From: Pseudomonas anatoliensis
GTDB lineage: Bacteria; Pseudomonadota; Gammaproteobacteria; Pseudomonadales; Pseudomonadaceae
Direction of reading: 5' to 3'
NCBI RefSeq assembly: GCF_017976235.1
Contig: NZ_JACVHC010000009.1
Span: 62,001-126,000, forward strand
Length of the DNA: 64,000 nucleotides
Positions 7,647 through 16,272 of this stretch are shown here, piece by piece. The position numbers were made by a program, and so were the translations under genes. Each line of letters starts with the position of its first letter. Position 1 is the stretch's first letter. The notes beneath the pieces were generated by a model. That model was given only the letters and a program-made list of their open reading frames with translations, made no database searches and was not told where the DNA came from.

Positions 7647-8867
7647 ATGCAAATCATCGACAAGCTCAGTATTCTCGCCGACGCCGCCAAGTACGACGCC
7701 TCCTGCGCCAGCAGTGGCGCGCCCAAGCGCAGTTCCGAGGGCAAGAGTGGTCTGGGCTCGACCAATGGCATGGGCATTTGCCACAGTTATACGCCGGACG
7801 GGCGCTGCGTCTCGCTGCTGAAAATTCTGCTGACCAATTTCTGCCTCTACGATTGCCAATACTGCGTCAACCGCCGCTCCAGCGATGTACCTCGCGCGCG
7901 TTTCACGCCCGAGGAAGTCGTGGCGCTGACCATGGACTTCTACCGCCGTAACTGCGTCAGCGGGCTGTTTCTCAGTTCGGGGATTATCCGCTCGGCGGAC
8001 TACACCATGGAGCAGCTGGTTCGAGTGGCCAAATTGCTCCGCGAAGAGCACGAGTTTCGCGGCTACATCCACCTCAAGACCATTCCCGAAGCCGATCCGG
8101 CATTGATCGCGGAGGCTGGACGTTATGCCGATCGCCTCAGCGTCAACATCGAGCTGCCGACCGATACCAGCCTGCAAATCCTCGCTCCGGAGAAAGACAT
8201 CGGTTCGATCAAGCAGGCGATGCAAACCATCTACACCGGCGAGCAGACCGTACTCAACGAGCCACGAGCGCCAAAGTTCGCGCCGGCCGGACAAAGCACG
8301 CAGATGATTGTCGGCGCCGATGACACCGACGACAGCACCATCCTCCATGGCGCCCAGGCCTTGTACGGTAACTTCCGGCTGCGCCGGGTCTACTACTCGG
8401 CGTTCAGTCCGATCCCCGACAGCCCGAAAAGCGTGCCGCTGGCCGCGCCTCCGCTGATGCGCGAGCATCGCTTGTATCAGGCTGATTTTCTGTTGCGCAG
8501 CTACGGTTACAGCGCCGGCGAGTTGCTCAAGGGGCCGGGAAACCTGGCGTTGGATATCGACCCGAAACTGGCGTGGGCGCTGCAGAATCGCGAGGTATTC
8601 CCGCTGGACCTGAACAGCGCCGAACCCTCGTTGATCGCGCGCATTCCCGGGATTGGCCTGCGCACCACGGAACGCCTGGTGGAGTTGCGCCGGCAGCGGC
8701 GCATCCGTTACGAAGACGTGGCGCGCATGCGTTGTGTGCTGGCCAAGGCCAAGCCGTTCATCATCACCAGCGATTACCACCCGCAGCAGGCCGAGGTCAC
8801 CAGCCAATTGCTGTATCAGCAATTGCGCGACCGGCCGATGCCGCAGCAGATGGGGTTGTGGGGATGA
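7647..8867 (+). CDS. Putative DNA modification/repair radical SAM protein (TIGR03916 type)
   Basis: A 406-residue radical SAM protein. The cluster motif is C66-x3-C70-x2-C73 in TNFCLYDCQYC. Extra conserved-looking cysteines lie upstream at C20, C45 and C54. Near residues 322-362 is a helix-hairpin-helix DNA-binding region (LIARIPGIGLRTTERLVELR). This architecture is that of the family known only as a putative DNA modification/repair radical SAM protein, which occurs paired with a TIGR03915-type protein; that partner follows here with an ATGA overlap. The reaction is unknown. The promoter carries a LexA-like box, implying SOS induction. Confidence 0.88.
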   Translation: MQIIDKLSILADAAKYDASCASSGAPKRSSEGKSGLGSTNGMGICHSYTPDGRCVSLLKILLTNFCLYDCQYCVNRRSSDVPRARFTPEEVVALTMDFYRRNCVSGLFLSSGIIRSADYTMEQLVRVAKLLREEHEFRGYIHLKTIPEADPALIAEAGRYADRLSVNIELPTDTSLQILAPEKDIGSIKQAMQTIYTGEQTVLNEPRAPKFAPAGQSTQMIVGADDTDDSTILHGAQALYGNFRLRRVYYSAFSPIPDSPKSVPLAAPPLMREHRLYQADFLLRSYGYSAGELLKGPGNLALDIDPKLAWALQNREVFPLDLNSAEPSLIARIPGIGLRTTERLVELRRQRRIRYEDVARMRCVLAKAKPFIITSDYHPQQAEVTSQLLYQQLRDRPMPQQMGLWG

Positions 8868-9685
8868 TCAATCTCGATTGCGACGACCTGTTCGACACCT
8901 GGCGCCAGCAGGCACGCTGGCTGCTTAGCCATGAAGTCGACCCGAGTGTGGTGAGTTGGGCCAGCGAGGGCGTCAGTGATCTTTTCGCCAGTGATCATCA
9001 GGTACCCGAAGGGCAGGGGCCATTCCAGGCGCGGATCCCGCGAGCATTGCTCGATACGCTTGGGCAAGCTGCACAATATCGCGGCGACCAGCGCTGGAGT
9101 CTCTTGTACGAAGTTCTATGGCGGGTCAGCCACGGCGATCGCACGGCGATGATGGCTGGGGACAAGCTGGGCAGCGAATTACAGCGGCGGATCAAGCAAA
9201 TACGCCGCGAAGCCCATCACCTGCATGCTTTTGTGCGCTTCATCGAGCGGCCGCAAGATTTGCCAGGTCCGCAATATGTGGCCTGGCATGAACCGGCCCA
9301 CGACATCCTGCACAGCGCCAGCGAGCATTTCGTCGCGCGCATGGGCCGGCACCGTTGGCTGATCGCTACCCCGCGTGATGGCGTTTATTACGATGGTGAA
9401 CAACTAATCCATGAGCGCCAATGCCCGGTGGAATGGCAGCAAATGGCACAGAATGTCGACGATCCGCACGGTGATCTGTGGCTGACCTACTACAGCCACA
9501 TCTTCAACCCGGCACGGCTCAACCCGAAGGTGATGCAAGGTCATTTGCCGGTGCGGTTCTGGAAAAATCTGCCGGAGGGGGAGTTGATCCCCGGGTTGAT
9601 CATGCAGGCGCGGATGGGCAAACAGCAGAATGGGCAGGCTAGCGGGATTGCCGGGCGTTCCGGGAAGCGGATTGCGCTTAAATAA
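8864..9685 (+). CDS. TIGR03915-type putative DNA repair protein (DUF4130 domain)
   Basis: A 273-residue protein translationally coupled to the radical SAM gene (ATGA overlap at 8864-8867). Its C-terminal third has the family landmarks: ARMGRHRWLIATP, a DLWLTYYSHIFNPARLNP segment and FWKNLPEG. In other bacteria the same domain may be fused to a uracil-DNA-glycosylase-like (UdgX-type) part; here it stands alone, so any glycosylase must be encoded elsewhere. The role in DNA damage is inferred from the pairing and the LexA-like box. Biochemistry is unknown. Confidence 0.85.
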   Translation: MINLDCDDLFDTWRQQARWLLSHEVDPSVVSWASEGVSDLFASDHQVPEGQGPFQARIPRALLDTLGQAAQYRGDQRWSLLYEVLWRVSHGDRTAMMAGDKLGSELQRRIKQIRREAHHLHAFVRFIERPQDLPGPQYVAWHEPAHDILHSASEHFVARMGRHRWLIATPRDGVYYDGEQLIHERQCPVEWQQMAQNVDDPHGDLWLTYYSHIFNPARLNPKVMQGHLPVRFWKNLPEGELIPGLIMQARMGKQQNGQASGIAGRSGKRIALK

Positions 9686-9811
9686 AAGATCGCAGCCTTC
9701 GGCAGCTCCTACAGGGAAGCGTGAACACCCGATACACAAATGTCCCAAGCATACTGAGTCACTGTAGGAGCTGCCGAAGGCTCGGGCCGCGATCGGACGA
9801 TCTTTTGATCT
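9684..9811. repeat. REP pair, GTAGGAGCTGCCG type with wide spacer
   Basis: Two inverted copies are separated by about 45 bases. The right copy carries the longer variant with CTCGGGCCGCGATCGGAC inserted before the GATCTTTTGATC end. Confidence 0.85.
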
Positions 9812-9817
9812 CGCTTT

Positions 9818-9855
9818 AAATAAAAAGCCCCCACCGGTTTCCCGGTGGGGGCTTT
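9818..9855 (-). terminator. Rho-independent terminator of ilvE
   Basis: A 12-bp stem (AGCCCCCACCGG paired with CCGGTGGGGGCT) with a four-base loop. Read on the minus strand it ends in a T-rich run, so it terminates ilvE. It may also stop readthrough from the plus strand. Confidence 0.88.
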
Positions 9856-9876
9856 CGTACATCAGCAGCCGTCAGA

Positions 9877-10896
9877 TCAAACCTTGACGATCCAGCCCGC
9901 TGGCGCTTCGATGTCGCCGGTTTGCACGCCAGTCAGCTCTTTGTAGAGCTTCTGGGTAACCGGGCCGACTTCGGTTTCGCTGTGGAACACATGCAGATGG
10001 TCGTTGTAGCTGATACCGCCGATCGGGGTGATCACCGCAGCAGTGCCGCAGGCGCCGGCTTCCTTGAAGTCAGCCAGTTTGTCGATCAGCACGTCGCCTT
10101 CAACCACTTCCAGACCCAGACGCGTTTTCGCCAGCTCGATCAGCGACAGACGGGTGATGCCCGGCAGTACCGATGGTGAGCTCGGGGTCACGAACTTGTT
10201 GTCGTGGGTGATCCCGAAGAAGTTGGCCGAGCCGACTTCTTCGATTTTGGTGTGGGTCATCGGGTCCAGGTAGATCGCGTCAGCGAAGTTGGCTTTCTTC
10301 GCTTTCGAGCCCGGCATCAGGCTGGCCGCGTAGTTGCCGCCGACCTTGGCTGCGCCGGTGCCTTGTGGGGCGGCGCGGTCGTAGCTGGAGATCTGGAAGT
10401 TGTGCGGGGTCAGGCCGCCCTTGAAGTAGGCGCCGACCGGGATGCAGAAGATCGAGAAGATGAACTCGGGCGCGGTGCGCACGCCGATGTTGTCACCCAC
10501 GCCGATCACGAACGGACGCAGGTACAGCGCGCCGCCGGTGCCGTATGGCGGAATGAAACGCTCGTTGGCGCGAACCACTTCTTTGCAGGCTTCGATGAAC
10601 TGCTCGGTTTCGACCATCGGCATCAGCAGACGCGCGCAGCTGCGTTGCATGCGCAGAGCGTTCTGGTCCGGGCGGAACAGGTTGATCGAACCGTCCTTGC
10701 AACGATAGGCCTTCATGCCTTCGAAGCACTGCTGACCATAGTGAAGGGCAGTCGAGCCTTCGCTGATGTGCAGCACGTTGTCAGAGGTTAAGGTGCCTTT
10801 GTCCCACTCGCCATCGCGAAAGTACGACAGATAGCGCTTGTCGGTCTTGATGTAGTCAAAACCCAGCTTGTCCCAATTGATGCTTTCGTTACCCAT
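9877..10896 (-). CDS. ilvE: Branched-chain amino-acid aminotransferase
   Basis: A 339-residue class IV PLP aminotransferase that interconverts leucine, isoleucine and valine with their 2-keto acids. The PLP lysine is K184 in GAAKVGGNYA, the motif of the longer, eukaryote-like BCAT branch. EEVGSANFF and the C-terminal Tyr-rich block are also typical. The ATG at 10896 is preferred over one 66 bases upstream because GAGGG lies just before it and the family begins near MGNESINWDKLGF. It has its own terminator. Its 2-keto acid products are the substrates of the bkd complex encoded next to it on the same strand. Confidence 0.93.
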   Translation of the reverse strand: MGNESINWDKLGFDYIKTDKRYLSYFRDGEWDKGTLTSDNVLHISEGSTALHYGQQCFEGMKAYRCKDGSINLFRPDQNALRMQRSCARLLMPMVETEQFIEACKEVVRANERFIPPYGTGGALYLRPFVIGVGDNIGVRTAPEFIFSIFCIPVGAYFKGGLTPHNFQISSYDRAAPQGTGAAKVGGNYAASLMPGSKAKKANFADAIYLDPMTHTKIEEVGSANFFGITHDNKFVTPSSPSVLPGITRLSLIELAKTRLGLEVVEGDVLIDKLADFKEAGACGTAAVITPIGGISYNDHLHVFHSETEVGPVTQKLYKELTGVQTGDIEAPAGWIVKV

Positions 10897-11053
10897 GACA
10901 CCCTCTATCACTGAACAACCGCCGAAACGGTTCAAGGCTTCTGACGTTTTTTGGATGGGCACAACAATACTTCATTCTTGAGCGGTTTCGCAGCCCGGAC
11001 TATCGGGAGATAGCAGATTTATAGCCTGCTTATGAAAATCCGCATCCACCATT

Positions 11054-11135
11054 AAAAGATCGCAGCCTGCGGCAGCTCCTACAAAAGCTCAGCGAACCCC
11101 TGTAGGAGCTGCCGAAGGCTGCGATCTTTTGATCT
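11054..11135. repeat. REP pair, GTAGGAGCTGCCG type
   Basis: Two inverted copies lie immediately downstream of the lpdV stop codon. The pair touches the gene end and may act as a transcript-end hairpin for the bkd operon. Confidence 0.88.
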
Positions 11136-12509
11136 TTACAGATGCAACGCATGCCCCAACGCACGCAACGCCGCTTCCTGCACCGCTTCACCCAAGGTCG
11201 GATGCGCATGAATGGTGCCGCCGATGTCTTCCAGCCGCGCGCCCATTTCCAGGCTTTGCGCAAACGCCGTGGACAATTCCGAAACCCCGGCACCCACCGC
11301 TTGCCAGCCGACAATCAGATGATTGTCGCGACGCGCGACCACGCGCACGAAGCCGGTTTTCGATTCCAGCGTCATCGCCCGGCCATTGGCAGCGAACGGG
11401 AAACTGGAAACGATGCAGTCGAGCCCGGCAGTCTTGGCCTCGTCCGGCGTTTTGCCGACCACCACCAGTTCCGGGTCGGTGAAGCACACGGCAGCGATGG
11501 CGGTTGGATTGAATTCGCGGGTTTTGCCGCTGATCAGCTCGGCGACCATCTCGCCCTGGGCCATGGCGCGGTGGGCGAGCATCGGCTCGCCGCTCAGGTC
11601 GCCGATCGCGTAGACATTACGCATGCTGGTCTGGCAGCGGCCGTCGATCTTGATCGCCGAACCATTCATGTCCAGATTCAGCGCTTCAAGGTTCCAGCCT
11701 TGTGTATTCGGTTTGCGACCGACGGCCACCAGCACCTGATCGGTTTCCAGATTCAGGGTGTCGCCGTTTGGATCACGCACCTGCAACGTACCGTCGAAAC
11801 CCTGCACGCTGTGGTTCAGATACAGTTTCACGCCCAGTTGCTTCAGCGCTTCATGCACCGGTTGCGTCAGCTCTGCGTCATAGGCCGGCAGAATGCGCTC
11901 CTGCGCCTCGACCACGCTGACTTCCGCGCCAAGCTTGCGATAGGCAATGCCCAACTCCAGACCGATATAACCACCGCCGACCACGACGAGGCGTTTCGGT
12001 ACGTTTCTCGGCGCCAGCGCTTCGGTGGAGGAGATGATCGGCCCGCCAATCGGCAGGATCGGCAGATTGACGCTGGTCGAACCGGTGGCCAGCACCAGAT
12101 GCTCGCACTGGATGCGCGTGTCGCCGACTTCCACGGTTTTGCCGTCGATGACTTTGGCCCAGCCGTTGATGACTTGAATCTTGTTCTTCTTCAGCAATGC
12201 GGCGACGCCAGTGGTCAGGCGATCAACAATGCCGTCCTTCCACTCGACGCTTTTGCTGATATCGAGGGTCGGCGCCGAAACGCTGATACCCAGTGCCGAA
12301 TGCTGGTTGTGCTGCTGGGTCTGATGAAACTGCTCAGCCACATGGATAAGCGCTTTCGAGGGAATGCAGCCGATGTTCAAGCAAGTGCCGCCCAGCGATT
12401 GGCCTTCGACCAGAATGGTCTGAATGCCCAGTTGCCCGGCGCGAATCGCCGTCACATAACCGCCAGGACCGCCGCCGATGATCAGCAGCGTGGTGTTCAG
12501 AGATTGCAT
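11136..12509 (-). CDS. lpdV: Dihydrolipoyl dehydrogenase E3 of the branched-chain keto acid dehydrogenase
   Basis: A 457-residue flavoprotein that reoxidises dihydrolipoyl groups on BkdB, passing electrons to NAD. It shows the FAD-binding GGGPGG, the redox disulfide GGTCLNIGCIPSK, the NAD-binding GGGYIGLELG and the C-terminal HAHPTLGE interface histidine and glutamate. It is the last gene of bkdA1-A2-B-lpdV, starting seven bases after the bkdB stop. The start at 12509 follows GGAG. This is the Val-specific lipoamide dehydrogenase of Pseudomonas, distinct from the one used by pyruvate dehydrogenase. Confidence 0.95.
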   Translation of the reverse strand: MQSLNTTLLIIGGGPGGYVTAIRAGQLGIQTILVEGQSLGGTCLNIGCIPSKALIHVAEQFHQTQQHNQHSALGISVSAPTLDISKSVEWKDGIVDRLTTGVAALLKKNKIQVINGWAKVIDGKTVEVGDTRIQCEHLVLATGSTSVNLPILPIGGPIISSTEALAPRNVPKRLVVVGGGYIGLELGIAYRKLGAEVSVVEAQERILPAYDAELTQPVHEALKQLGVKLYLNHSVQGFDGTLQVRDPNGDTLNLETDQVLVAVGRKPNTQGWNLEALNLDMNGSAIKIDGRCQTSMRNVYAIGDLSGEPMLAHRAMAQGEMVAELISGKTREFNPTAIAAVCFTDPELVVVGKTPDEAKTAGLDCIVSSFPFAANGRAMTLESKTGFVRVVARRDNHLIVGWQAVGAGVSELSTAFAQSLEMGARLEDIGGTIHAHPTLGEAVQEAALRALGHALHL

Positions 12510-12516
12510 ACGAGCC

Positions 12517-13791
12517 TTACTCCACAAACAAAGTGGCGGGTTGTTCGATCAAGCCACGAATGGCCTGGATGAAGAGCGCCGCGTCCATGCCATCGACCAC
12601 GCGGTGATCGAAGGAGCTGGAGAGGTTCATCATCTTGCGGATCACTACCTGGCCTTTGACGACCATCGGGCGCTCGACGATTTTGTTGACGCCGACGATC
12701 GCCACTTCCGGCAGATTCAGCACCGGCGTACTGACGATGCCGCCCAACGCACCGAGGCTGGTCAGGGTGATGCTCGAGCCGGACAGTTCATCGCGGCTGG
12801 CCTTGCCATTGCGGGCGGCGTTGGCCAGGCGCGAGATTTCTGCAGCACTGTCCCACAGGCTGCGCGCTTCGGCGTGACGCACCACCGGCACCATCAAGCC
12901 GACATCGCTTTGCGTGGCGACCCCGACATGCACAGCGCCGAGGCGAGTGATTACCTGGGCTTCGTCGTCGTAACGGGCGTTCATCTGCGGGAAGTCGCGC
13001 AGGGCGACGACCAGTGCGCGGACGAGGAACGGCAGCAAGGTCAACTTGCCACGGCTGGCGCCGTGTTTTTCGTTCAAATGCGCGCGCAGTTCTTCAATCG
13101 CGGTGACGTCGATTTCTTCGACGTAACTGAAGTGCGCGGCACGCTGGGTGGCGTCCTGCATGCGCTGGGCGATCTTGCGGCGCATGCCGATCACTTGAAT
13201 CTGTTCTTCGTCGTTGCGCTGGGCATAAGCCGCTGCCACTGGCGCTTGAGCGTTGGACTGACCTTGCGCCAGATAGGCGTCGAGGTCTTCGTGCAATACG
13301 CGACCGGCCGGGCCACTGCCACGCACGAGGCGCAATTGAATGCCCAGATCCAGCGCGTGTTTGCGCACGGCCGGAGAGGCCAGCGGACGTTCATCCGCCT
13401 CACGGGCAACCATCGGGCCCTGGCAAACGGCAGCCGAACGCGGTGCAGCGGCGGCGGGTTTGGTTTCTACGACAGCTTCGACTTTCGGTGCAGCAGGTTC
13501 CTTGGCAGCAACCGCAGCCGGCGCAGCCGATTCTTTCAGATTGCCCGCGCCTTCCACTTCAATGCTGATCAGCACGCTGCCAACCGCCATCACTTCACCC
13601 GGCTGACCGCCAAGCGCAATCACCTTGCCGTGCACCGGCGACGGAATATCGACCATCGCCTTGTCGGTCATGACATCCGCGAGTACCTGATCTTCAACCA
13701 CCAGATCGCCAACCTTGACGTGCCACTGCGACAGTTCTACTTCTGCGATGCCTTCGCCAATGTCCGGCATCTTGATAACGTGCGTGCCCAT
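12517..13791 (-). CDS. bkdB: Branched-chain keto acid dehydrogenase E2, dihydrolipoamide acyltransferase
   Basis: A 424-residue acyltransferase core of the complex. An N-terminal lipoyl domain carries the lipoylated K44 in MTDKAMVDI. An Ala/Pro/Val-rich linker follows, then a peripheral-subunit-binding domain (SPAVRKHALDLG ... GPAGRVLHEDL) near residues 140-175. The C-terminal catalytic domain has the SFDHRVVDG active-site motif. The start codon is directly adjacent to the bkdA2 stop, which indicates tight coupling in the operon. Confidence 0.96.
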   Translation of the reverse strand: MGTHVIKMPDIGEGIAEVELSQWHVKVGDLVVEDQVLADVMTDKAMVDIPSPVHGKVIALGGQPGEVMAVGSVLISIEVEGAGNLKESAAPAAVAAKEPAAPKVEAVVETKPAAAAPRSAAVCQGPMVAREADERPLASPAVRKHALDLGIQLRLVRGSGPAGRVLHEDLDAYLAQGQSNAQAPVAAAYAQRNDEEQIQVIGMRRKIAQRMQDATQRAAHFSYVEEIDVTAIEELRAHLNEKHGASRGKLTLLPFLVRALVVALRDFPQMNARYDDEAQVITRLGAVHVGVATQSDVGLMVPVVRHAEARSLWDSAAEISRLANAARNGKASRDELSGSSITLTSLGALGGIVSTPVLNLPEVAIVGVNKIVERPMVVKGQVVIRKMMNLSSSFDHRVVDGMDAALFIQAIRGLIEQPATLFVE

Positions 13792-14850
13792 TCAGACCTC
13801 CATAACCCGTTTCAAAGCCGCGCCCACACGGGACGGGCCAGGGAAATACGCCCACTCTTGCGCGTGCGGGTAGGGGGTGTCCCAACCGGTGACGCGTTCG
13901 ATCGGCGCTTCCAGGTGATGGAAGCAATGCTCTTGCACCAGCGATACCAACTCGGCACCGAAACCGCAGGTGCGAGTGGCTTCGTGAACCACCACGCAGC
14001 GACCGGTTTTCTTCACCGATTTGACGATGGTTTCCAGGTCCAGCGGCCACAGGCTGCGCAGGTCGATGACTTCGGCATCGACGCCGCTTTCTTCAGCGGC
14101 CACTTGCGAGACATACACGGTGGTGCCGTAAGTCAGGACGGTGACGTCCTTGCCCGGACGGGTGATCGCGGCGACGTCCAGCGGCACGGTGTAGTAACCG
14201 TCCGGCACTTGCGCGGCAGGGTGTTTCGACCACGGGGTTACCGGGCGGTCGTGGTGGCCGTCGAACGGGCCGTTGTACAGGCGTTTTGGCTCGAGGAAGA
14301 TCACCGGGTCATCGTTTTCAATGGAGGCGATCAGCAAACCTTTGGCGTCATACGGGTTGGACGGCATGACCGTGCGCAGGCCGCAGACTTGAGTGAACAT
14401 CGCCTCGATGCTCTGGCTGTGGGTCTGGCCACCGTAGATGCCACCACCGCACGGCATGCGCAGGGTCATCGGTGCGGTGAACTCGCCAGCCGAGCGATAG
14501 CGCAGACGCGCCGCTTCGGAAATGATCTGGTCGGACGCCGGGTAGACGTAGTCGGCGAACTGGATCTCAGCCACCGGACGCAAACCGTAAGCGCCCATGC
14601 CGACGGCGACGCCGACGATGCCGCTTTCGGAGATCGGTGCGTCGAACACCCGCGATGAGCCGTATTTGGTCTGCAGGCCTTCGGTGCAGCGGAACACGCC
14701 GCCGAAGTAACCGACGTCCTGACCGAACACGACCACGTTATCGTCGCGCTCAAGCATCACATCCATGGCCGAGCGCAGGGCCTGGATCATGGTCATGGTG
14801 GTCGTGGTCATGGCGGTTTCCAGCTGAATATTGTTGTTGTGATCGTTCAT
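13792..14850 (-). CDS. bkdA2: Branched-chain keto acid dehydrogenase E1 beta subunit
   Basis: A 352-residue transketolase-like beta subunit that forms the E1 tetramer with BkdA1 and helps bind thiamine diphosphate and the acyl chain. Recognisable parts are VFGQDVGYFGGVFRCTEGL, RVFDAPISESGIVGVAVGMG and the C-terminal ERVTGWDTPYP. A Thr/Met-rich N-terminal tail precedes the conserved ALRSAMD. It lies one base after bkdA1 and abuts bkdB, so it is the second gene of the operon. Confidence 0.95.
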   Translation of the reverse strand: MNDHNNNIQLETAMTTTTMTMIQALRSAMDVMLERDDNVVVFGQDVGYFGGVFRCTEGLQTKYGSSRVFDAPISESGIVGVAVGMGAYGLRPVAEIQFADYVYPASDQIISEAARLRYRSAGEFTAPMTLRMPCGGGIYGGQTHSQSIEAMFTQVCGLRTVMPSNPYDAKGLLIASIENDDPVIFLEPKRLYNGPFDGHHDRPVTPWSKHPAAQVPDGYYTVPLDVAAITRPGKDVTVLTYGTTVYVSQVAAEESGVDAEVIDLRSLWPLDLETIVKSVKKTGRCVVVHEATRTCGFGAELVSLVQEHCFHHLEAPIERVTGWDTPYPHAQEWAYFPGPSRVGAALKRVMEV

Positions 14851-14851
14851 C

Positions 14852-16087
14852 TCAGACCCCCAACTGCTGACGCTGGCGCTTCAAGTGCTCCGGCATCTCT
14901 TTGTAGACGTCTTCGAACATGGTCGCGGCGCTTGGAATCTGGCCACCGGCGAGGGTGCCGTACTGCTCGGCCTGTTTCTGCGCGGCAATCACTTCGGCTT
15001 CGAGTTCGGCGCTGACGGCGGCGTGCTCTTCATCGGACCAGTGGCCGATCTTGATCAGGTGCTGTTTGAGACGCGCGATCGGGTCGCCGAGCGGGAAGTG
15101 GCTCCAGTCATCGGCCGGACGATATTTGGACGGATCGTCGGAGGTCGAGTGCGGGCCGGCGCGGTAGGTGACCCATTCGATCATGGTCGGGCCGAGGTTG
15201 CGGCGGGCGCGCTCGGCAGCCCAGGCAGAAGCCGCGTAGACCGCGTAGAAGTCGTTACCATCAACACGCAGCGAGGCAATGCCGCAACCGACGCCGCGTC
15301 CGGCGAAGGTGGTGGCTTCACCGCCAGCGATGGCCTGGAAGGTCGAAATCGCCCACTGGTTGTTGACCACGTTGAGGATCACCGGCGCCCGATAGACGTG
15401 GGCGAAGGTGAGGGCGGTGTGGAAGTCCGATTCGGCGGTGGCGCCGTCGCCGATCCAGGCCGAGGCGATTTTGGTGTCGCCCTTGATCGCCGAGGCCATG
15501 CCCCAGCCCACGCCCTGAATGAACTGGGTGGCGAGGTTGCCGGAAATGGTGAAGAAGCCGAAGTCCTTCACCGAGTACATGATCGGCAGTTGACGGCCCT
15601 TGAGCGGATCGCGCTCGTTGGACAACAACTGGCAGATCAGGTCGACCAACGGCACGTCGCGCGCCATCAGAATGCTTTGCTGACGGTAGGTCGGAAAACA
15701 CATGTCGTCGACGTTCAACGCCAGCGCCTGGGCGCTGCCAATGGCTTCTTCGCCAAGGCTCTGCATGTAGAACGACATTTTTTTCTGACGCTGGGCGACC
15801 ACCATGCGGTTGTCGTAGATGCGCGTCTTGAGCATGGCGCGCATGCCTTTGCGCAGGATCTCGACCGGCACGTTTTCAGCCCATGGGCCGAGGGCGTTGC
15901 CCTGATCGTCGAGCACGCGAATCAGGCCTCGCGCCAAGTCGGCGGTGTCGGCAGGTTCTACGTCGATGGGAGGTTTGCGCACCGTACCGGCATCGGTCAG
16001 ATGCAGGTAGGAAAAATCAGTTTTGCAGCCTGGACGGCCCGAGGGTTCAGGGACGTGCAGACGCAGCGGTTCGTACGCTTGGGTCAT
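14852..16087 (-). CDS. bkdA1: Branched-chain keto acid dehydrogenase E1 alpha subunit
   Basis: A 411-residue thiamine-diphosphate-dependent decarboxylase subunit, the expected length for Pseudomonas BkdA1. The TPP motif runs from GDGATAESDFH to NNQWAIST. SDDPSKYRP corresponds to the conserved serine loop that is the phosphorylation loop in the mammalian enzyme. It is the first gene of the operon, divergent from its activator bkdR across a 185-base AT-rich control region. The complex makes isovaleryl-, isobutyryl- and 2-methylbutyryl-CoA for energy and for branched fatty acid synthesis. Confidence 0.96.
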   Translation of the reverse strand: MTQAYEPLRLHVPEPSGRPGCKTDFSYLHLTDAGTVRKPPIDVEPADTADLARGLIRVLDDQGNALGPWAENVPVEILRKGMRAMLKTRIYDNRMVVAQRQKKMSFYMQSLGEEAIGSAQALALNVDDMCFPTYRQQSILMARDVPLVDLICQLLSNERDPLKGRQLPIMYSVKDFGFFTISGNLATQFIQGVGWGMASAIKGDTKIASAWIGDGATAESDFHTALTFAHVYRAPVILNVVNNQWAISTFQAIAGGEATTFAGRGVGCGIASLRVDGNDFYAVYAASAWAAERARRNLGPTMIEWVTYRAGPHSTSDDPSKYRPADDWSHFPLGDPIARLKQHLIKIGHWSDEEHAAVSAELEAEVIAAQKQAEQYGTLAGGQIPSAATMFEDVYKEMPEHLKRQRQQLGV

Positions 16088-16272
16088 GGCTTCTACGCTC
16101 GATCTTGTGAATTTCTTGTAGTGAGCTGGCAGTCATTCTTCGGTAGAAGAAATCTTGTCCTACAACAATCATAGGCGCGGGCAAGAAGAATATTTCTCTC
16201 TGTTTCGTTGCGCTGGAGACGATTTGCAGATAAAAAATCTGCATAAACATAAAAAACAGGTGGTTTTGTCTC
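16088..16272. promoter_or_regulatory. bkdA1-bkdR divergent control region
   Basis: AT-rich gap between the bkd operon and bkdR. BkdR of Pseudomonas putida is known to bind the corresponding region and to activate bkd in response to branched-chain amino acids. It contains the TGCAGAT-AAAAA-ATCTGCA inverted repeat described separately. Confidence 0.7.
16225..16243. promoter_or_regulatory. Inverted repeat, candidate BkdR/Lrp-type site
   Basis: TGCAGAT and ATCTGCA flank five A residues. The inner 15 bases match the E. coli Lrp consensus at 11 positions by my count. It lies about 30 bases before bkdR, where it could serve autoregulation. Confidence 0.5.

Noticed and set aside
12478..14658. 726-codon open frame on the plus strand across bkdB and bkdA2
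   Set aside because: It lies antisense to two certain genes, has no ribosome-binding site, and its His/Arg/Asp-rich composition is what reading GC-rich coding DNA backwards gives.
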